Source: Klebsiella planticola ATCC 33531 (GTDB taxonomy: Bacteria; Pseudomonadota; Gammaproteobacteria; Enterobacterales; Enterobacteriaceae). Taken from it: a DNA stretch of 64,000 bases. The notes under the pieces were generated by a model. It was not told the origin of the DNA. It was given only the letters and a program-made list of their open reading frames with translations, and searched no databases. Location: assembly GCF_000735435.1 (NCBI RefSeq), contig NZ_JMPP01000027.1, positions 37,396 to 101,395 of the forward strand, written 5' to 3'. The position numbers were made by a program, and so were the translations under genes. Shown piece by piece: positions 54,689 through 63,810 of this stretch; within the stretch, counting starts at the first letter, position 1; every line of letters begins with the position of its first letter.

Positions 54689-55960
54689 GTGTCTGCACTC
54701 TCTTATGTGACGGGTGAGAGCCATTGCGCCTGGGCTATCTATCTCGCCCAGGTGGAACGCGTCCTGCCGCTGCCCGGCGATCTCAATCGCTGGGCCGATA
54801 CCCTGCGTCACCCGGAAAGGGCGCTGATTGTCGATGTTCCGCTGGAAATGGACGACGGGACGATTCGCCATTTTGAAGGCTATCGCGTTCAGCATAATCT
54901 CTCCCGCGGACCCGGCAAGGGAGGCGTGCGCTATCACCCCGACGTCAGTCTGCAGGAGGTGATGGCGCTGGCGGCGTGGATGACCGTGAAATGCGCGGCG
55001 CTCAATCTGCCGTTCGGCGGGGCGAAAGGCGGCGTACGCGTCGACCCGACGGCGCTATCCGACAGAGAGCTGGAGCGGTTGACCCGCCGCTACACTTGTG
55101 AAATCAGCCGGGTGATCGGTCCCCGGCAGGATATTCCGGCGCCGGACGTCGGCACCAACGCCCAGGTCATGGCCTGGATGATGGATACCTGGTCGCGTCA
55201 TGCCGGAATCGCCGCGACCGGCGTGGTGACGGGGAAACCGGTCCACCTCGGCGGCTCGCTGGGGCGGGTGCAGGCCACCGGGCGCGGCGTGTTTATCACC
55301 GGCTGCCACATCGCGGAAAAGCTGGGGCTGTGCGTGGCGCAAAGCCGGGTCGCCGTGCAGGGGTTTGGCAACGTTGGGAGCGTCAGCGCCGGGCTGTTTC
55401 ATGCCGCCGGCGCGCGGGTGGTGGCCGTACAGGATCATCGCGCGACGCTGTATCAGCACGACGGCCTCGATATTCCGGCGCTGCAGGCGTGGCAGCAGGC
55501 TCACGGCACAATAGCCGGTTTCCCGGGCGCCGATAGCGTGGCGGACGAGGCTTTCTGGAGTCTCGGCTACGAGATACTGATTCCGGCAGCGCTGGAGGGG
55601 CAGATTAGCGCGGAGCGCGCCGCCGGTCTGCGCTGTCGCCTCATTCTGGAGGGGGCCAACGGCCCGACGCTGCCGGAGGCCGACGATGTGCTGGCTGAGC
55701 GGGGGATCGTGCTGGTTCCCGACGTGATTGCCAACGCCGGCGGGGTGACGGTCAGCTATTTCGAATGGGTGCAGGATTTCTCCAGCTTCTTCTGGAGCGA
55801 AGAGGAGATCGATGCGCGGCTGGATACCATTATGCGCCACGCCATCGAAAGCGTCTGGCTGAAAGCGCAGGCCCTGGCTATTCCCCTGCGTACCGCCGCC
55901 TGGGCCCTGGCCTGCGAACGGATTCTGCTGGCGAGTCAAGACCGCGGGCTGTACTCCTGA
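54689..55960 (+). CDS. Glu/Leu/Phe/Val-family dehydrogenase
   Basis: A 423-residue amino acid dehydrogenase, most likely NAD-type glutamate dehydrogenase. The substrate domain has [13 protein letters not shown], the catalytic lysine region [21 protein letters not shown] and [19 protein letters not shown]. The Rossmann domain has [15 protein letters not shown]. The start is a GTG at 54689 with a near-perfect GGAGG. E. coli GdhA is 447 and NADP-type; this is closer to the catabolic GudB/RocG type. It can deaminate glutamate released by the pxp system. Confidence 0.88.
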   Translation: MSALSYVTGESHCAWAIYLAQVERVLPLPGDLNRWADTLRHPERALIVDVPLEMDDGTIRHFEGYRVQHNLSRGPGKGGVRYHPDVSLQEVMALAAWMTVKCAALNLPFGGAKGGVRVDPTALSDRELERLTRRYTCEISRVIGPRQDIPAPDVGTNAQVMAWMMDTWSRHAGIAATGVVTGKPVHLGGSLGRVQATGRGVFITGCHIAEKLGLCVAQSRVAVQGFGNVGSVSAGLFHAAGARVVAVQDHRATLYQHDGLDIPALQAWQQAHGTIAGFPGADSVADEAFWSLGYEILIPAALEGQISAERAAGLRCRLILEGANGPTLPEADDVLAERGIVLVPDVIANAGGVTVSYFEWVQDFSSFFWSEEEIDARLDTIMRHAIESVWLKAQALAIPLRTAAWALACERILLASQDRGLYS

Positions 55961-56018
55961 GGCGCGGAGAGCGGACAAGCCCTGCGCTGCCCGCGCGGGG
56001 CCATGGGTATCAGCAAAC

Positions 56019-56939
56019 TCAGGAAGAGGCGCGCGCGATATGCGCCCGCCGCTGCCGCTGGTCGCACCACAGGGTGAAGATCCCCGCCAGCGCCACGATC
56101 CCGGCGCCGATCAGCGTTGACGAACCGGGCAGGCTGTTTAAGAACAGGTAGCCAATCACCATCGACCAGACCAGGGTGGTGTAGTCAAACGGCGCCAGCA
56201 GCGAGGCGTCGGTAAAACGCAGGCTTAGCGTGACCAGAATCTGCGCCATGCCGCCGAAGAAACCGCAGCCCACCAGCAACAGAAGCTGGCCCGGCGTTGG
56301 CCGCGTCCAGCCGAACAGGCTGGTTGCCAGGCCAATCAGGGTGGTCATCAACGAGAAGTAAAAGACGATGGCGCCGGGTTTTTCAATGCCGTTGAGAAAA
56401 CGGATCTGAATGTTGGAGGTGGCGGTGCAGAGCGCGGCCAGCAGGGCGAACGCGACGCCGAGAGCCATCCCGGACTGCAGCTGGCCGCCGGCGAACAGAG
56501 AGCCGCGGGCGGTTAAGCTGGCGGAGAGCATAAACAGGATGCCGGAAAAACCGACAATCACCCCCAGCCAGCGGGAAAAACGCACCCGCTCTTTCAGCAG
56601 CAAGGCCGCCATGATGACGGTGAAGAGCGGGGCGGCGTAGCTCAGGGCGGTGGCGTCGGCGAGGGAGATCGACACCAGCGCCAGATAGTTGAAGTACATC
56701 CCGCCGGTACCGGAAAAGCCGCGAATCAGATGGCCGAAAATATTTTTGGTCTTAATACTGGCCAGCACGTTACCCTGAATTTTTAACCAGATGAGCAGGG
56801 GGAACATGGCGATAAAGGAGCGGAAGAAAATCACTTCGCCGGTGGGAATCGCCCCCTGTAATCCTTTGACGCAGGCCAGCATTAACGTCGCGCACAGCGC
56901 GGAGAGTATTTTTAGATAAATCCCAAGTCGGGCATTCAT
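56019..56939 (-). CDS. EamA/DMT-superfamily transporter
   Basis: A 306-residue protein with ten predicted TM helices in two EamA repeats (ALCATLMLACVKGLQGAIPTGEVIFFRSF; DFTDASLLAPFDYTTLVWSMVIGYLFLNSLPG-like). It is divergent from the pxp operon, with a 297-bp gap that carries no recognisable element. It may export or import an amino acid or metabolite. Confidence 0.87.
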   Translation of the reverse strand: MNARLGIYLKILSALCATLMLACVKGLQGAIPTGEVIFFRSFIAMFPLLIWLKIQGNVLASIKTKNIFGHLIRGFSGTGGMYFNYLALVSISLADATALSYAAPLFTVIMAALLLKERVRFSRWLGVIVGFSGILFMLSASLTARGSLFAGGQLQSGMALGVAFALLAALCTATSNIQIRFLNGIEKPGAIVFYFSLMTTLIGLATSLFGWTRPTPGQLLLLVGCGFFGGMAQILVTLSLRFTDASLLAPFDYTTLVWSMVIGYLFLNSLPGSSTLIGAGIVALAGIFTLWCDQRQRRAHIARASS

Positions 56940-57236
56940 GTGACTACCTTTGGTTAACGGTCGCGGAGGGACGCGAGGTGGATGTCGCGCATGGCGTTAC
57001 AGTAGAGGGCGCGAAGGGCCGGCAGATAAGATAATTTCGTTCTGTCAGGATAATGTTTGCTTATCTCTGGGCGCCGGCGCCGTCATATAAATCGCCTATC
57101 TCCCGACAGCGTTTCCCTCTTACCCGTTGCGCAAGCAATGTCGATATAGTCGCGATAAGTGGTTAGCCATACCGGCGAAACGGGGAGCCTCTTCGCAGAC
57201 GTCGGTACTCTTTTATCCAGACCGAGGGAAACAATA

Positions 57237-58076
57237 ATGAAACTGAAGCGAAATGCGGGTTTAGCGCTGGCTTTGACGCTGGTCGCGGCGTCCGGCGCCG
57301 CGCGCGCCGACATGCTGGCGGATATTCATGCACGCGGCGAGCTGAAGTGCGCGGTCTATTCCGATGTGCCGCCGTTTTCGGCCCCGGATCCGAAAACCCG
57401 TCAGCTGGTCGGGATGGACGTTGAACTCTGTCACGCGCTGGCGAAACAGATGGGGGTCAAGGCGCAGCTGGTTCCCACTTCCGTGGAAGCGCGTATCGCC
57501 GTCATCGCTACCGGGCGAGCCGATGTGCTGATCGCCAACCTTGCCTATACCAAAACGCGCGGCCGCCAGATTCAGTTCAGCGACCCTTACTATGTCGCGA
57601 AAGAGATGCTGCTGGTAAAAGAGGCGAACGCCGATAAAACCCTCGCCGATTTTAAAGGCAAGCGCATCAGCGCCACCAAGGGGACCACCTCTGAACAATC
57701 CATCGTGCTGAAGGGCGGCAAACCGGTCACCTTCCAGGACGCCGCGTCGGCCTTCCTCGCCCTTGAGCAGAATAAAGCGCTGGGCTTCGTCACCAACACG
57801 ATGACCGGTATCAAGATGATCGGCCAGGCGAAAAAGGACGGCATCAATCTGGCGATGATTAAGGAGCCGATGGCGCTTGAACCTATCGGCGTGGGGATGA
57901 AGCAGGGCGAACCGCAGCTGCTGACCAGCGTCAATGAAAGCCTGAAGGCGATGGATGACAACGGGACGATCGACAAGATCTGGAATACCTGGATTGGACC
58001 GAACACCGAATACAAAATGGTCCGCGAAGAACGGGTACAACCGTTATCCAGCCTCACGTTTGAACCGCTGGAATAA
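57237..58076 (+). CDS. Amino-acid-type ABC substrate-binding protein (orphan)
   Basis: A 279-residue family 3 solute-binding protein. It has a signal peptide (MKLKRNAGLALALTLVAASGAARA), then GELKCAVYSDVPPFSAPDPKTRQLVGMDVELCHALA and DVLIANLAYTKTRGRQIQFSDPYYVAKEMLLV. It begins the operon SBP-pxpB-pxpC-pxpA, only 2 bp from pxpB, but no ABC permease or ATPase genes are nearby, so it must borrow a transporter encoded elsewhere or act as a sensor. Likely ligand: pyroglutamate or a related amino acid (inference). Confidence 0.88.
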   Translation: MKLKRNAGLALALTLVAASGAARADMLADIHARGELKCAVYSDVPPFSAPDPKTRQLVGMDVELCHALAKQMGVKAQLVPTSVEARIAVIATGRADVLIANLAYTKTRGRQIQFSDPYYVAKEMLLVKEANADKTLADFKGKRISATKGTTSEQSIVLKGGKPVTFQDAASAFLALEQNKALGFVTNTMTGIKMIGQAKKDGINLAMIKEPMALEPIGVGMKQGEPQLLTSVNESLKAMDDNGTIDKIWNTWIGPNTEYKMVREERVQPLSSLTFEPLE

Positions 58077-58078
58077 GT

Positions 58079-58786
58079 ATGACGCCGACATCGAAAACCT
58101 TGTTACCCGAGCGCCGCATTGAGCTTCACGCCGGCGCCCCGGCGCGGATCTCCATGATGGGTAGCCGGGCCTGGCTTATCGAAGCGCCCGGCGCCTTCGA
58201 CCTGCCGGCGCAGCGGCGCATCTGGTCTTTGGCGCAGACCCTGCAGCAGTGGCCGGAGGTGGAGTCCTTGATCCCCGGCGTGACCAATTTACTGGTGCTG
58301 CTACGCGATACGCCGGAGGAGCCGACCGGGGTGGAGCGCCGTCTGCGCGAGTGCTGGCTGGAGACGCAGGCGCTCAACGTCGAAGGGCGACAGATTGATA
58401 TCCCGGTGTGCTACGGTGGCGAACACGCCACCGATCTGGAGGCGGTATGTCGCCATACCGGGTTTTCCGCCCGGGAAGTCATTCGTCGTCATTCGCAGGG
58501 GATCTATACCGTGGTCGCGCTTGGCAGCGCGCCGGGGTTCGGCTATTTGCACGGTCTGGATCCGCGCCTGGCGACGCCGCGTAAAAAGGTGCCTTCGCTG
58601 AATATGCTTAAGGGGACGGTCACCATCGGCGGGCCGCAGGCGGGCGTCTCGGTGCTGACCGGGCCGAACGGCTGGAACGCGATCGGCTACGCGGAAATTG
58701 AGGTATTCAATCCCCATGCCGCCATTCCTGCGCTGATGGCGCCAGGCGATATCATCCGTTTTCTGCCTGAGAGGGTCGAACTGTGA
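58079..58786 (+). CDS. pxpB: 5-oxoprolinase subunit B (KipI-type)
   Basis: A 235-residue AHS1/KipI-domain protein: LIPGVTNLLVLLRD, IDIPVCYGGEHATDLEAVCRHTGFS, GSAPGFGYLHGLDPRLATPRK, GGPQAGVS. With PxpC it phosphorylates 5-oxoproline in the ATP-dependent ring opening to glutamate. The last 4 bp overlap the pxpC GTG start. Confidence 0.93.
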   Translation: MTPTSKTLLPERRIELHAGAPARISMMGSRAWLIEAPGAFDLPAQRRIWSLAQTLQQWPEVESLIPGVTNLLVLLRDTPEEPTGVERRLRECWLETQALNVEGRQIDIPVCYGGEHATDLEAVCRHTGFSAREVIRRHSQGIYTVVALGSAPGFGYLHGLDPRLATPRKKVPSLNMLKGTVTIGGPQAGVSVLTGPNGWNAIGYAEIEVFNPHAAIPALMAPGDIIRFLPERVEL

Positions 58787-59769
58787 TTGAGATTGAACAA
58801 AGCGCATCGCTAAATACGATCCAGGATTTAGGCCGCCCGGCGTGGCGCCACCTTGGCGTCTCGGTGAGCGGCGCGATGGACCCGCTGGCGCTGCGTGCCG
58901 GCAACACCCTGCTGGGGAACGAGGAAAACGCGGCGGCCATCGAAGTGCAGATGTTTCCCTTCCGCGTGCGTTTCCTGGCGGATACCTGGATCGCGCTCAC
59001 CGGCGCCGACTGCCGGGCAAGGCTTGACGGCGCAGCGCTACCGGCGTGGTGGGGCTGCGCGGTACGTAAAGGCCAGCAGCTGGAACTGCGCTTTCCCCGT
59101 CGCGGCGCGCGCGGCTATCTCTGCGTGGCCGGGGGCATTGATGTCCCGCAGGTGCTGGGCTCGCGCAGCACCGCCCTGCGCGGCGGCTTCGGCGGACTCG
59201 AGGGCCGGCCGCTGCAGCGCGGCGACGTGCTGGCGTGCGGCCGGTGGCAGGGCGCGCCGCTGCCGGCCTCGGGGATCGGCATTGAGCCGCCGGAAGTGGC
59301 CCTGAGCGCCTTTTTCCCTCGCAACGCGCAGGGCGATGCGCAGATCCGCGCCATCCCCGCCGGCGAATATCCGCTGTTTGCCGCCGATGCGCCGCGCTTC
59401 TGGAGCCAGGCGTGGAAAATTTCGCTGCACAGCAACCGGACCGGTTATCGCCTGGCGGGGGAGCCCATCCTGCCCGCCGAAACGGTTGAAATGCGCTCCT
59501 ACGGCCTGATCCCGGGCATCGTACAGGTTCCGCCGGCCGGCGAACCGATTATCCAGCTGAGCGATGCCAACACCGCGGGAGGTTATCCCAAAATTGCCTG
59601 CGTGATTGAAGAGGACCTCTGGCGTCTGGGCCAGCTGCAGGCGGGTCAGTCAATTCAACTGGTACAGGGCGATACGCGTACCGCCATCGCGGTGCGACAG
59701 GCGATTGAACGCTGGCTGCAGCGTTTGCGCGTCAGCGTAGCGCCGCTGACCAGGGTTGTCGGTTTATAA
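58783..59769 (+). CDS. pxpC: 5-oxoprolinase subunit C (KipA-type)
   Basis: A 328-residue AHS2-domain protein (QDLGRPAWRHLGVSVSGAMDPLALRAGN, SRSTALRGGFGGLEGRPL, GYRLAG, QLSDANTAGGYPKIA). It uses a GTG start overlapping the pxpB stop, so translation is coupled. It partners PxpB in 5-oxoprolinase and is related to the allophanate/urea amidolyase domain. Confidence 0.93.
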   Translation: MIEIEQSASLNTIQDLGRPAWRHLGVSVSGAMDPLALRAGNTLLGNEENAAAIEVQMFPFRVRFLADTWIALTGADCRARLDGAALPAWWGCAVRKGQQLELRFPRRGARGYLCVAGGIDVPQVLGSRSTALRGGFGGLEGRPLQRGDVLACGRWQGAPLPASGIGIEPPEVALSAFFPRNAQGDAQIRAIPAGEYPLFAADAPRFWSQAWKISLHSNRTGYRLAGEPILPAETVEMRSYGLIPGIVQVPPAGEPIIQLSDANTAGGYPKIACVIEEDLWRLGQLQAGQSIQLVQGDTRTAIAVRQAIERWLQRLRVSVAPLTRVVGL

Positions 59770-59779
59770 GGAACTCAGC

Positions 59780-60550
59780 ATGAAAATTGATGTGAACTCC
59801 GATATGGGAGAAGGTTTTGGCGTCTATCAGGTATGTGATGATTCGGCGCTAATGGATAGGGTCTCTTCCGCTAACATCGCCTGCGGTTTTCACGCGGGGG
59901 ATCCGGCAATCATGACCCGGATGGTGCGCCTGGCGAAGGCGCGCGGCGTGGGTATCGGGGCCCATCCTGGCCTGCCGGATCGCCAGGGCTTCGGGCGCAA
60001 AGAGATGGCGTTCTCCGCGGATGAGATCTGCCAGCAGGTGGTATATCAGCTTGGCGCGCTCTCGGCCATTGCCCGCGCCGAGGGCACCCGCGTCGCCCAC
60101 CTGAGCTTTCATGCGGCGATGGGCAATATGATTAACCGTGACGACGCCCTGGCGTTGCAGGTGATGCAGACCGTCGCCCGGATCGATTCGCAACTGATTA
60201 TTTTCTGCCAGCCGGACACTATCATTGAACGGGCGGCGCAGGCCGCGGGGCTGCCGACGCTGACGCTGTTTCTCGCTGACCGGGCCTACGACGATCGCGG
60301 GCAGCTGGTTCCGCGCGGCATTCCCGGTTCGCTGATCAAAGAGGAGACGGCGGTGCGCGCCAGAGTACGTCAGTTTCTGCAGCAGGGTACGGTGACCACC
60401 TTTAGCGGCAATACGCTGCCGGTACGCGCGCGTTCGATCCTGGTTCATAGCGATACCCCGGGCTCGCTGGCGCTGGCGACGCTGGTTCGCAGCGAGATTG
60501 AAGCCTGCGGCGCGACGGTTGCGCCGGCGGCGGAGGTGCTGGCGCAGTAA
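59780..60550 (+). CDS. pxpA: 5-oxoprolinase subunit A (LamB/YcsF)
   Basis: A 256-residue LamB/YcsF protein: MKIDVNSDMGEGFGVY, IACGFHAGDP, GAHPGLPDRQGFGRKEM, EVFADRAYDDRGQLVPR-like FLADRAYDDRGQLVPRGIPGSLI. It is the hydrolytic subunit of 5-oxoprolinase. I start at the ATG at 59780 (AAGGAACTCAGC); an earlier in-frame start overlaps pxpC. It is the last gene of the operon, followed by a GC-rich hairpin. Confidence 0.93.
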   Translation: MKIDVNSDMGEGFGVYQVCDDSALMDRVSSANIACGFHAGDPAIMTRMVRLAKARGVGIGAHPGLPDRQGFGRKEMAFSADEICQQVVYQLGALSAIARAEGTRVAHLSFHAAMGNMINRDDALALQVMQTVARIDSQLIIFCQPDTIIERAAQAAGLPTLTLFLADRAYDDRGQLVPRGIPGSLIKEETAVRARVRQFLQQGTVTTFSGNTLPVRARSILVHSDTPGSLALATLVRSEIEACGATVAPAAEVLAQ

Positions 60551-60560
60551 AGCATTTCCC

Positions 60561-60597
60561 CGGTGGCGAGGGGCGCACGCCGCGCTCCTCGCCACCG
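60561..60597 (+). terminator. GC-rich hairpin after pxpA
   Basis: CGGTGGCGAGG / CCTCGCCACCG, an 11-bp perfect stem around a GC-rich loop, 10 bp after the pxpA stop. No long T-tract follows, so it could be a Rho-type or 3'-protecting hairpin. Confidence 0.55.
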
Positions 60598-60694
60598 TCT
60601 GCTCTCCCTTCACCGTGGAATTCCAGCCCTCATCCTGTCAAAACGATTTTCCTTCCCGTCAGGCATGAAGTGAACCCGTCGCCCGCCGGCGGGA

Positions 60695-60733
60695 TAAAAA
60701 AATGCCTGCCGGTCAGACACCAGGCAGGCATTT
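60695..60733 (-). terminator. Rho-independent terminator after the aminotransferase gene
   Basis: Stem AAATGCCTGCC / GGCAGGCATTT with a 12-nt loop and an A-run on the plus strand, which is the U-tract for the minus-strand aminotransferase transcript. Confidence 0.75.
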
Positions 60734-60769
60734 CACTCCGCTCAGCGCGCACAATCTGCGCGCTGCAGC

Positions 60770-61972
60770 TTAACGGCAACCCGCGCAGAAGGCCGCAAGA
60801 CGATCGCAGCCGGTTTGCAGGCGTTCCATACTGGTGGCGTAAGAAAGGCGGAAATAGGGGCTCATGCCGTAGGCCGCCCCCTGTACCGTCACCACGTGTT
60901 GCTCTTCGATAAGCGCCATCACAAAATCGGCGTCGCTGGCGATAAAACGCCCGCCGGCGCTGGTTTTACCGATAAATTCCGCGATGTTGACGAACAGATA
61001 GAAGGCCCCCTGCGGCTTATGGCAGCGCAGGCCGGGAATACCGGCAAGGCGCTCAAGCACGTAATCGCGGCGCTGGCGATAGATTTCCGCGCGTTCCGCC
61101 AACAGATCCTGCGGGCCATCAAGCGCAGCGACGGATCCCGCCTGCGCCAGGGTTGCCACGCCGCCGCTGTTTTGCGTATTGACGTTGCTCATCGCCTTAA
61201 TCAGCGTCAGTGGGCCGCCGCAAAAACCCAGCCGCCAGCCGGTCATTGAATAGGCTTTCGAGACGCCGTTCACCGTCAATACGCGATCGTAAAGCCGGGG
61301 CTCTACCTGCGCCAGCGTCCAGAATTTCACGCCGTCATACAGGAGATGCTCATAAATGTCGTCGGTCATGATCCAGAGCTGCGGATGACGCAGCAGCATT
61401 TCGCCTAGCGCCAGGAGCTCGGCATGCGTGGCGACGGAGCCGGTCGGATTGCTGGGATAGTTCAGCAGCAGCCATTTGGTCTTCGGCGTGATCGCCGCTT
61501 CGACGTCCTGCGGCAGCGGTTTAAAGCCGTACTCTTCATGACAGGGCACCGCAACCGGCGTTCCGCCGGCGAATTTAACGATGTCGGCGTAGCTGATCCA
61601 CGACGGCATGGGGATGATCACTTCATCACCGGGGTTAATGGTCGCCATCATGGCGTTGAAGATAATCTGTCGGGCGCCGCCGGCGGTCAGGATCTGGCTG
61701 ATGTCGTAGCGCAGTTCATTATCGCGCAGGAACTTGCGCTGAATGGCGGCGCGCAGCGCGGGCGTGCCGTCCGTCGGCGGGTAGCGGGTATCCCCGGCGC
61801 ACGCCGCGGCATAGGCGGCATCGATCACGTGAGGCGGCGTGGGGAAGTCCGGTTCGCCGGTAGAGAGACCGACGACGTCGATTCCCTGCGCGGCGAGATC
61901 GCGCGCTTTTTGCGTCATGGCGACGGAGGCGGAGACGGTAACATTTTTGAGACGATCGGCGATATCAGGCAT
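60770..61972 (-). CDS. Class I PLP aminotransferase (aspartate-aminotransferase-like)
   Basis: 400 residues from the ATG at 61970-61972, the usual length for the Ib aspartate/prephenate aminotransferase group. The motifs are STGEPDFPTPPHV, LNYPSNPTGSV, and the PLP-lysine segment NGVSKAYSMTGWRLGF. Longer in-frame ORF sequence upstream is non-homologous. It is divergent from the Nac-like regulator and probably regulated by it. It could transfer the amino group of glutamate in this nitrogen cluster. Confidence 0.9.
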   Translation of the reverse strand: MPDIADRLKNVTVSASVAMTQKARDLAAQGIDVVGLSTGEPDFPTPPHVIDAAYAAACAGDTRYPPTDGTPALRAAIQRKFLRDNELRYDISQILTAGGARQIIFNAMMATINPGDEVIIPMPSWISYADIVKFAGGTPVAVPCHEEYGFKPLPQDVEAAITPKTKWLLLNYPSNPTGSVATHAELLALGEMLLRHPQLWIMTDDIYEHLLYDGVKFWTLAQVEPRLYDRVLTVNGVSKAYSMTGWRLGFCGGPLTLIKAMSNVNTQNSGGVATLAQAGSVAALDGPQDLLAERAEIYRQRRDYVLERLAGIPGLRCHKPQGAFYLFVNIAEFIGKTSAGGRFIASDADFVMALIEEQHVVTVQGAAYGMSPYFRLSYATSMERLQTGCDRLAAFCAGCR

Positions 61973-62331
61973 GAGGCTGCGGTTCCTGGTTATAAGGTCA
62001 GCAAACCCGCACGCGGCGCAGAACGATCCGCCGCGAGCGGCGAGCGGGGGGCAATACACGTCAACCAGCATAGAGGGGGGCAAAGGCGGCGAGCTAATAG
62101 CGCTTTGTTGTGGGGACATAACGCAATGCGATGACTGACGGGAAAGGCCCGTGCCGACCGGCCGACGAACGGGGCCGCGCCTATGCGCCGGTGCACCCCT
62201 ACGGTGCAAACGCGGCGCGTTGAAGAGCGGATTGCCCGAACGGGTGGCGCGATTGGCGGCCTGCGGGGCTTTTAGGTTGTGGCACCGATCTTGCTTGTCA
62301 TCAGAGATGCGTATTGATTGGGACCGCTATT
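61973..62331. other. Divergent control region of aminotransferase and Nac-like regulator
   Basis: A 359-bp GC-rich non-coding gap. GGACATAAC at about 62114 recurs in front of the SDR gene near 63853. I see no full copy of the ATA-N9-TAT elements found at 63255 and 63807, and no clear sigma-70 boxes. Confidence 0.4.
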
Positions 62332-63255
62332 ATGAATCTTCGCCGCCTGAAATATTTCATCAAAATCGTCGACGTCGGGAGCCTGACGCAGGCCGCTGAC
62401 ATTCTGCATATCGCCCAGCCGGCGCTCAGCCAGCAGCTGGCGACGCTGGAAGGTGAGGTCGATCAGCAGCTCTTGATTCGCACCAAACGCGGGGTTACGC
62501 CGACCGATGCCGGGAAAATTCTCTATACCCACGCCCAGGCGATTCTACGCCAGTGCGCGCAGGCGCAGAGCGCCATCGACGGCGCGGGACAGGCCCTGAG
62601 CGGCCAGGTTTCCGTCGGCCTGGCGCCTGGCACCGCGGCCCAGCTGCTGGCGATCCCGCTGCTCACCGAAGTGCAGCGCCAGCATCCAGGGATCGTGCTC
62701 TATTTCAATGAAAACTTTGGCACCACCCTCAGCGAATTAATCATGAGCGGGCGAATGGATATGGCGGTGATTTATGGCGACCGCGATATTCACGGTTTGC
62801 GTTTTCTGCCGCTGATGAAAGAGGAACTCTTTTTCGTCTGCCCGCACGCGCTGGGGGCGCCCCGGCGTGAAATCGCCCTGGCGGAGGTCGCCCGCTACGA
62901 TCTGTTCCTGCCGCGCATTTATAACATTATGCGTAAAGCCGCGGACGACGCCTTTACCCAGGCCGGACTGAGCTACCGGGTGAAGTGCGAGATTGAATCG
63001 CAGACCACGCTTAACGCCGCGCTGGCGGCGGAGCTCGGCGGCACCATCATGCCGGAATCCGCGGCGCGCACCATGCTCCAGCCCGCCAATGCCTGGATGG
63101 CGAGAATTGTCGAACCCAATGTGCTCACCTCGCTCTCGTTCTGTATGTCCGACCATCTGCCGCTTTCGCAGCCCGCGGAGGCGGTGAAGGGGATTTTGCT
63201 CTCCCTGATGGCGCAGCGGACCGAGGACAACCGGCCGCTAACCCTGGTGGGATAA
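62332..63255 (+). CDS. Nac-like LysR-family regulator
   Basis: A 307-residue LTTR. Its DNA-binding half is nearly the same as Klebsiella/E. coli Nac (MNLRRLKYFIKIVDVGSLTQAADILHIAQPALSQQLATLEGE...LIRTKRGVTPTDAGKILYTHAQAILRQC), while the effector half diverges. Nac is the sigma-54-dependent link between NtrC and sigma-70 nitrogen genes. The true nac is usually next to tRNA-Asn and cbl, so this is a paralogue. I start at the ATG at 62332 by alignment. Its recognition helix predicts Nac-type sites (ATA-N9-TAT), two of which follow. Confidence 0.87.
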   Translation: MNLRRLKYFIKIVDVGSLTQAADILHIAQPALSQQLATLEGEVDQQLLIRTKRGVTPTDAGKILYTHAQAILRQCAQAQSAIDGAGQALSGQVSVGLAPGTAAQLLAIPLLTEVQRQHPGIVLYFNENFGTTLSELIMSGRMDMAVIYGDRDIHGLRFLPLMKEELFFVCPHALGAPRREIALAEVARYDLFLPRIYNIMRKAADDAFTQAGLSYRVKCEIESQTTLNAALAAELGGTIMPESAARTMLQPANAWMARIVEPNVLTSLSFCMSDHLPLSQPAEAVKGILLSLMAQRTEDNRPLTLVG

Positions 63256-63269
63256 TAAGTCCCCCTTAT
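63255..63269. promoter_or_regulatory. Nac-type site 1
   Basis: ATAAGTCCCCCTTAT fits ATA-N9-TAT and is an inverted repeat with ATAAG/CTTAT arms. It overlaps the stop of the Nac-like gene and is about 105 bp upstream of the next gene. Confidence 0.55.
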
Positions 63270-63372
63270 TGCCTCAAAGCGAAACCCTCTTATCAACCCG
63301 CCCAATACCCGCGCTAGAGTCACTACTCTGGCGCGCGGCGCTGCCGTGATCTGACCTTAGCGCGATGGAATC

Positions 63373-63810
63373 ATGATGGAAAAAGAACTGATAGCTTTTG
63401 AGGACGTGCGCCAGCTGGCGCAGAAGATGCATAACGCCGGACTACGGGAGCTTGAGTGGCGCGGCGCGGACTGGTCGGTTCGCCTGCGCTATCCAGGCGG
63501 CAAAACGATGGCTGAACCGCCGCCTCTGCCGGCGGCGACCGAACCCCCTCTGCTGCCGGTGTGTTCCCCGATGCCGGGACGCCTGCTGCTGAGCCACCCC
63601 AGCCATGGGGAGGCGTTCGTCAGCGAGGGGCAGCGCGTTGAGCCGGACGATATCCTCGCGCTGGTGCAGGTCGGGGCGCTCTATTTGCCGGTGCGCAGCC
63701 CGGTGGCCGGAACGCTCAAAAGCCTTGTCGCGACTTCGGGGAACCGGCTGGAGTACGGCAGCGAGATCGCGCTGCTGCTGCCTGCGGATGCCGCTTCCGC
63801 GAAGTTATAA
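63373..63810 (+). CDS. Biotin/lipoyl-domain carrier-like protein lacking the modified lysine
   Basis: A 145-residue BCCP-like protein: an N-terminal AccB-like segment (IAFEDVRQLAQKMHNAGLRELEWRGADWSVRLRYPGG), a Pro-rich linker, and a biotinyl-type barrel (CSPMPGRLLLSHPSHGEAFVSEGQRVEPDDILALVQVGALYLPVRSPVAGTLKSLV). Where EAMKM should be it has QVGALYL (about residues 99-105), with Ala102 in the lysine position, so it cannot be biotinylated there. It may be a regulatory or structural mimic of the carrier at 52787. It has its own Nac-type site upstream. Confidence 0.8.
   Translation: MMEKELIAFEDVRQLAQKMHNAGLRELEWRGADWSVRLRYPGGKTMAEPPPLPAATEPPLLPVCSPMPGRLLLSHPSHGEAFVSEGQRVEPDDILALVQVGALYLPVRSPVAGTLKSLVATSGNRLEYGSEIALLLPADAASAKL

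Noticed and set aside
61424..62134. 236-codon plus-strand ORF opposite the aminotransferase
   Set aside because: It is antisense to a protein with all PLP motifs; a composition artefact of high GC.
61973..62209. 79-codon N-terminal extension of the aminotransferase
   Set aside because: The extension (HRRGAPAHRRG...) is non-homologous and would fill the divergent promoter region. Family length is reached from 61972.
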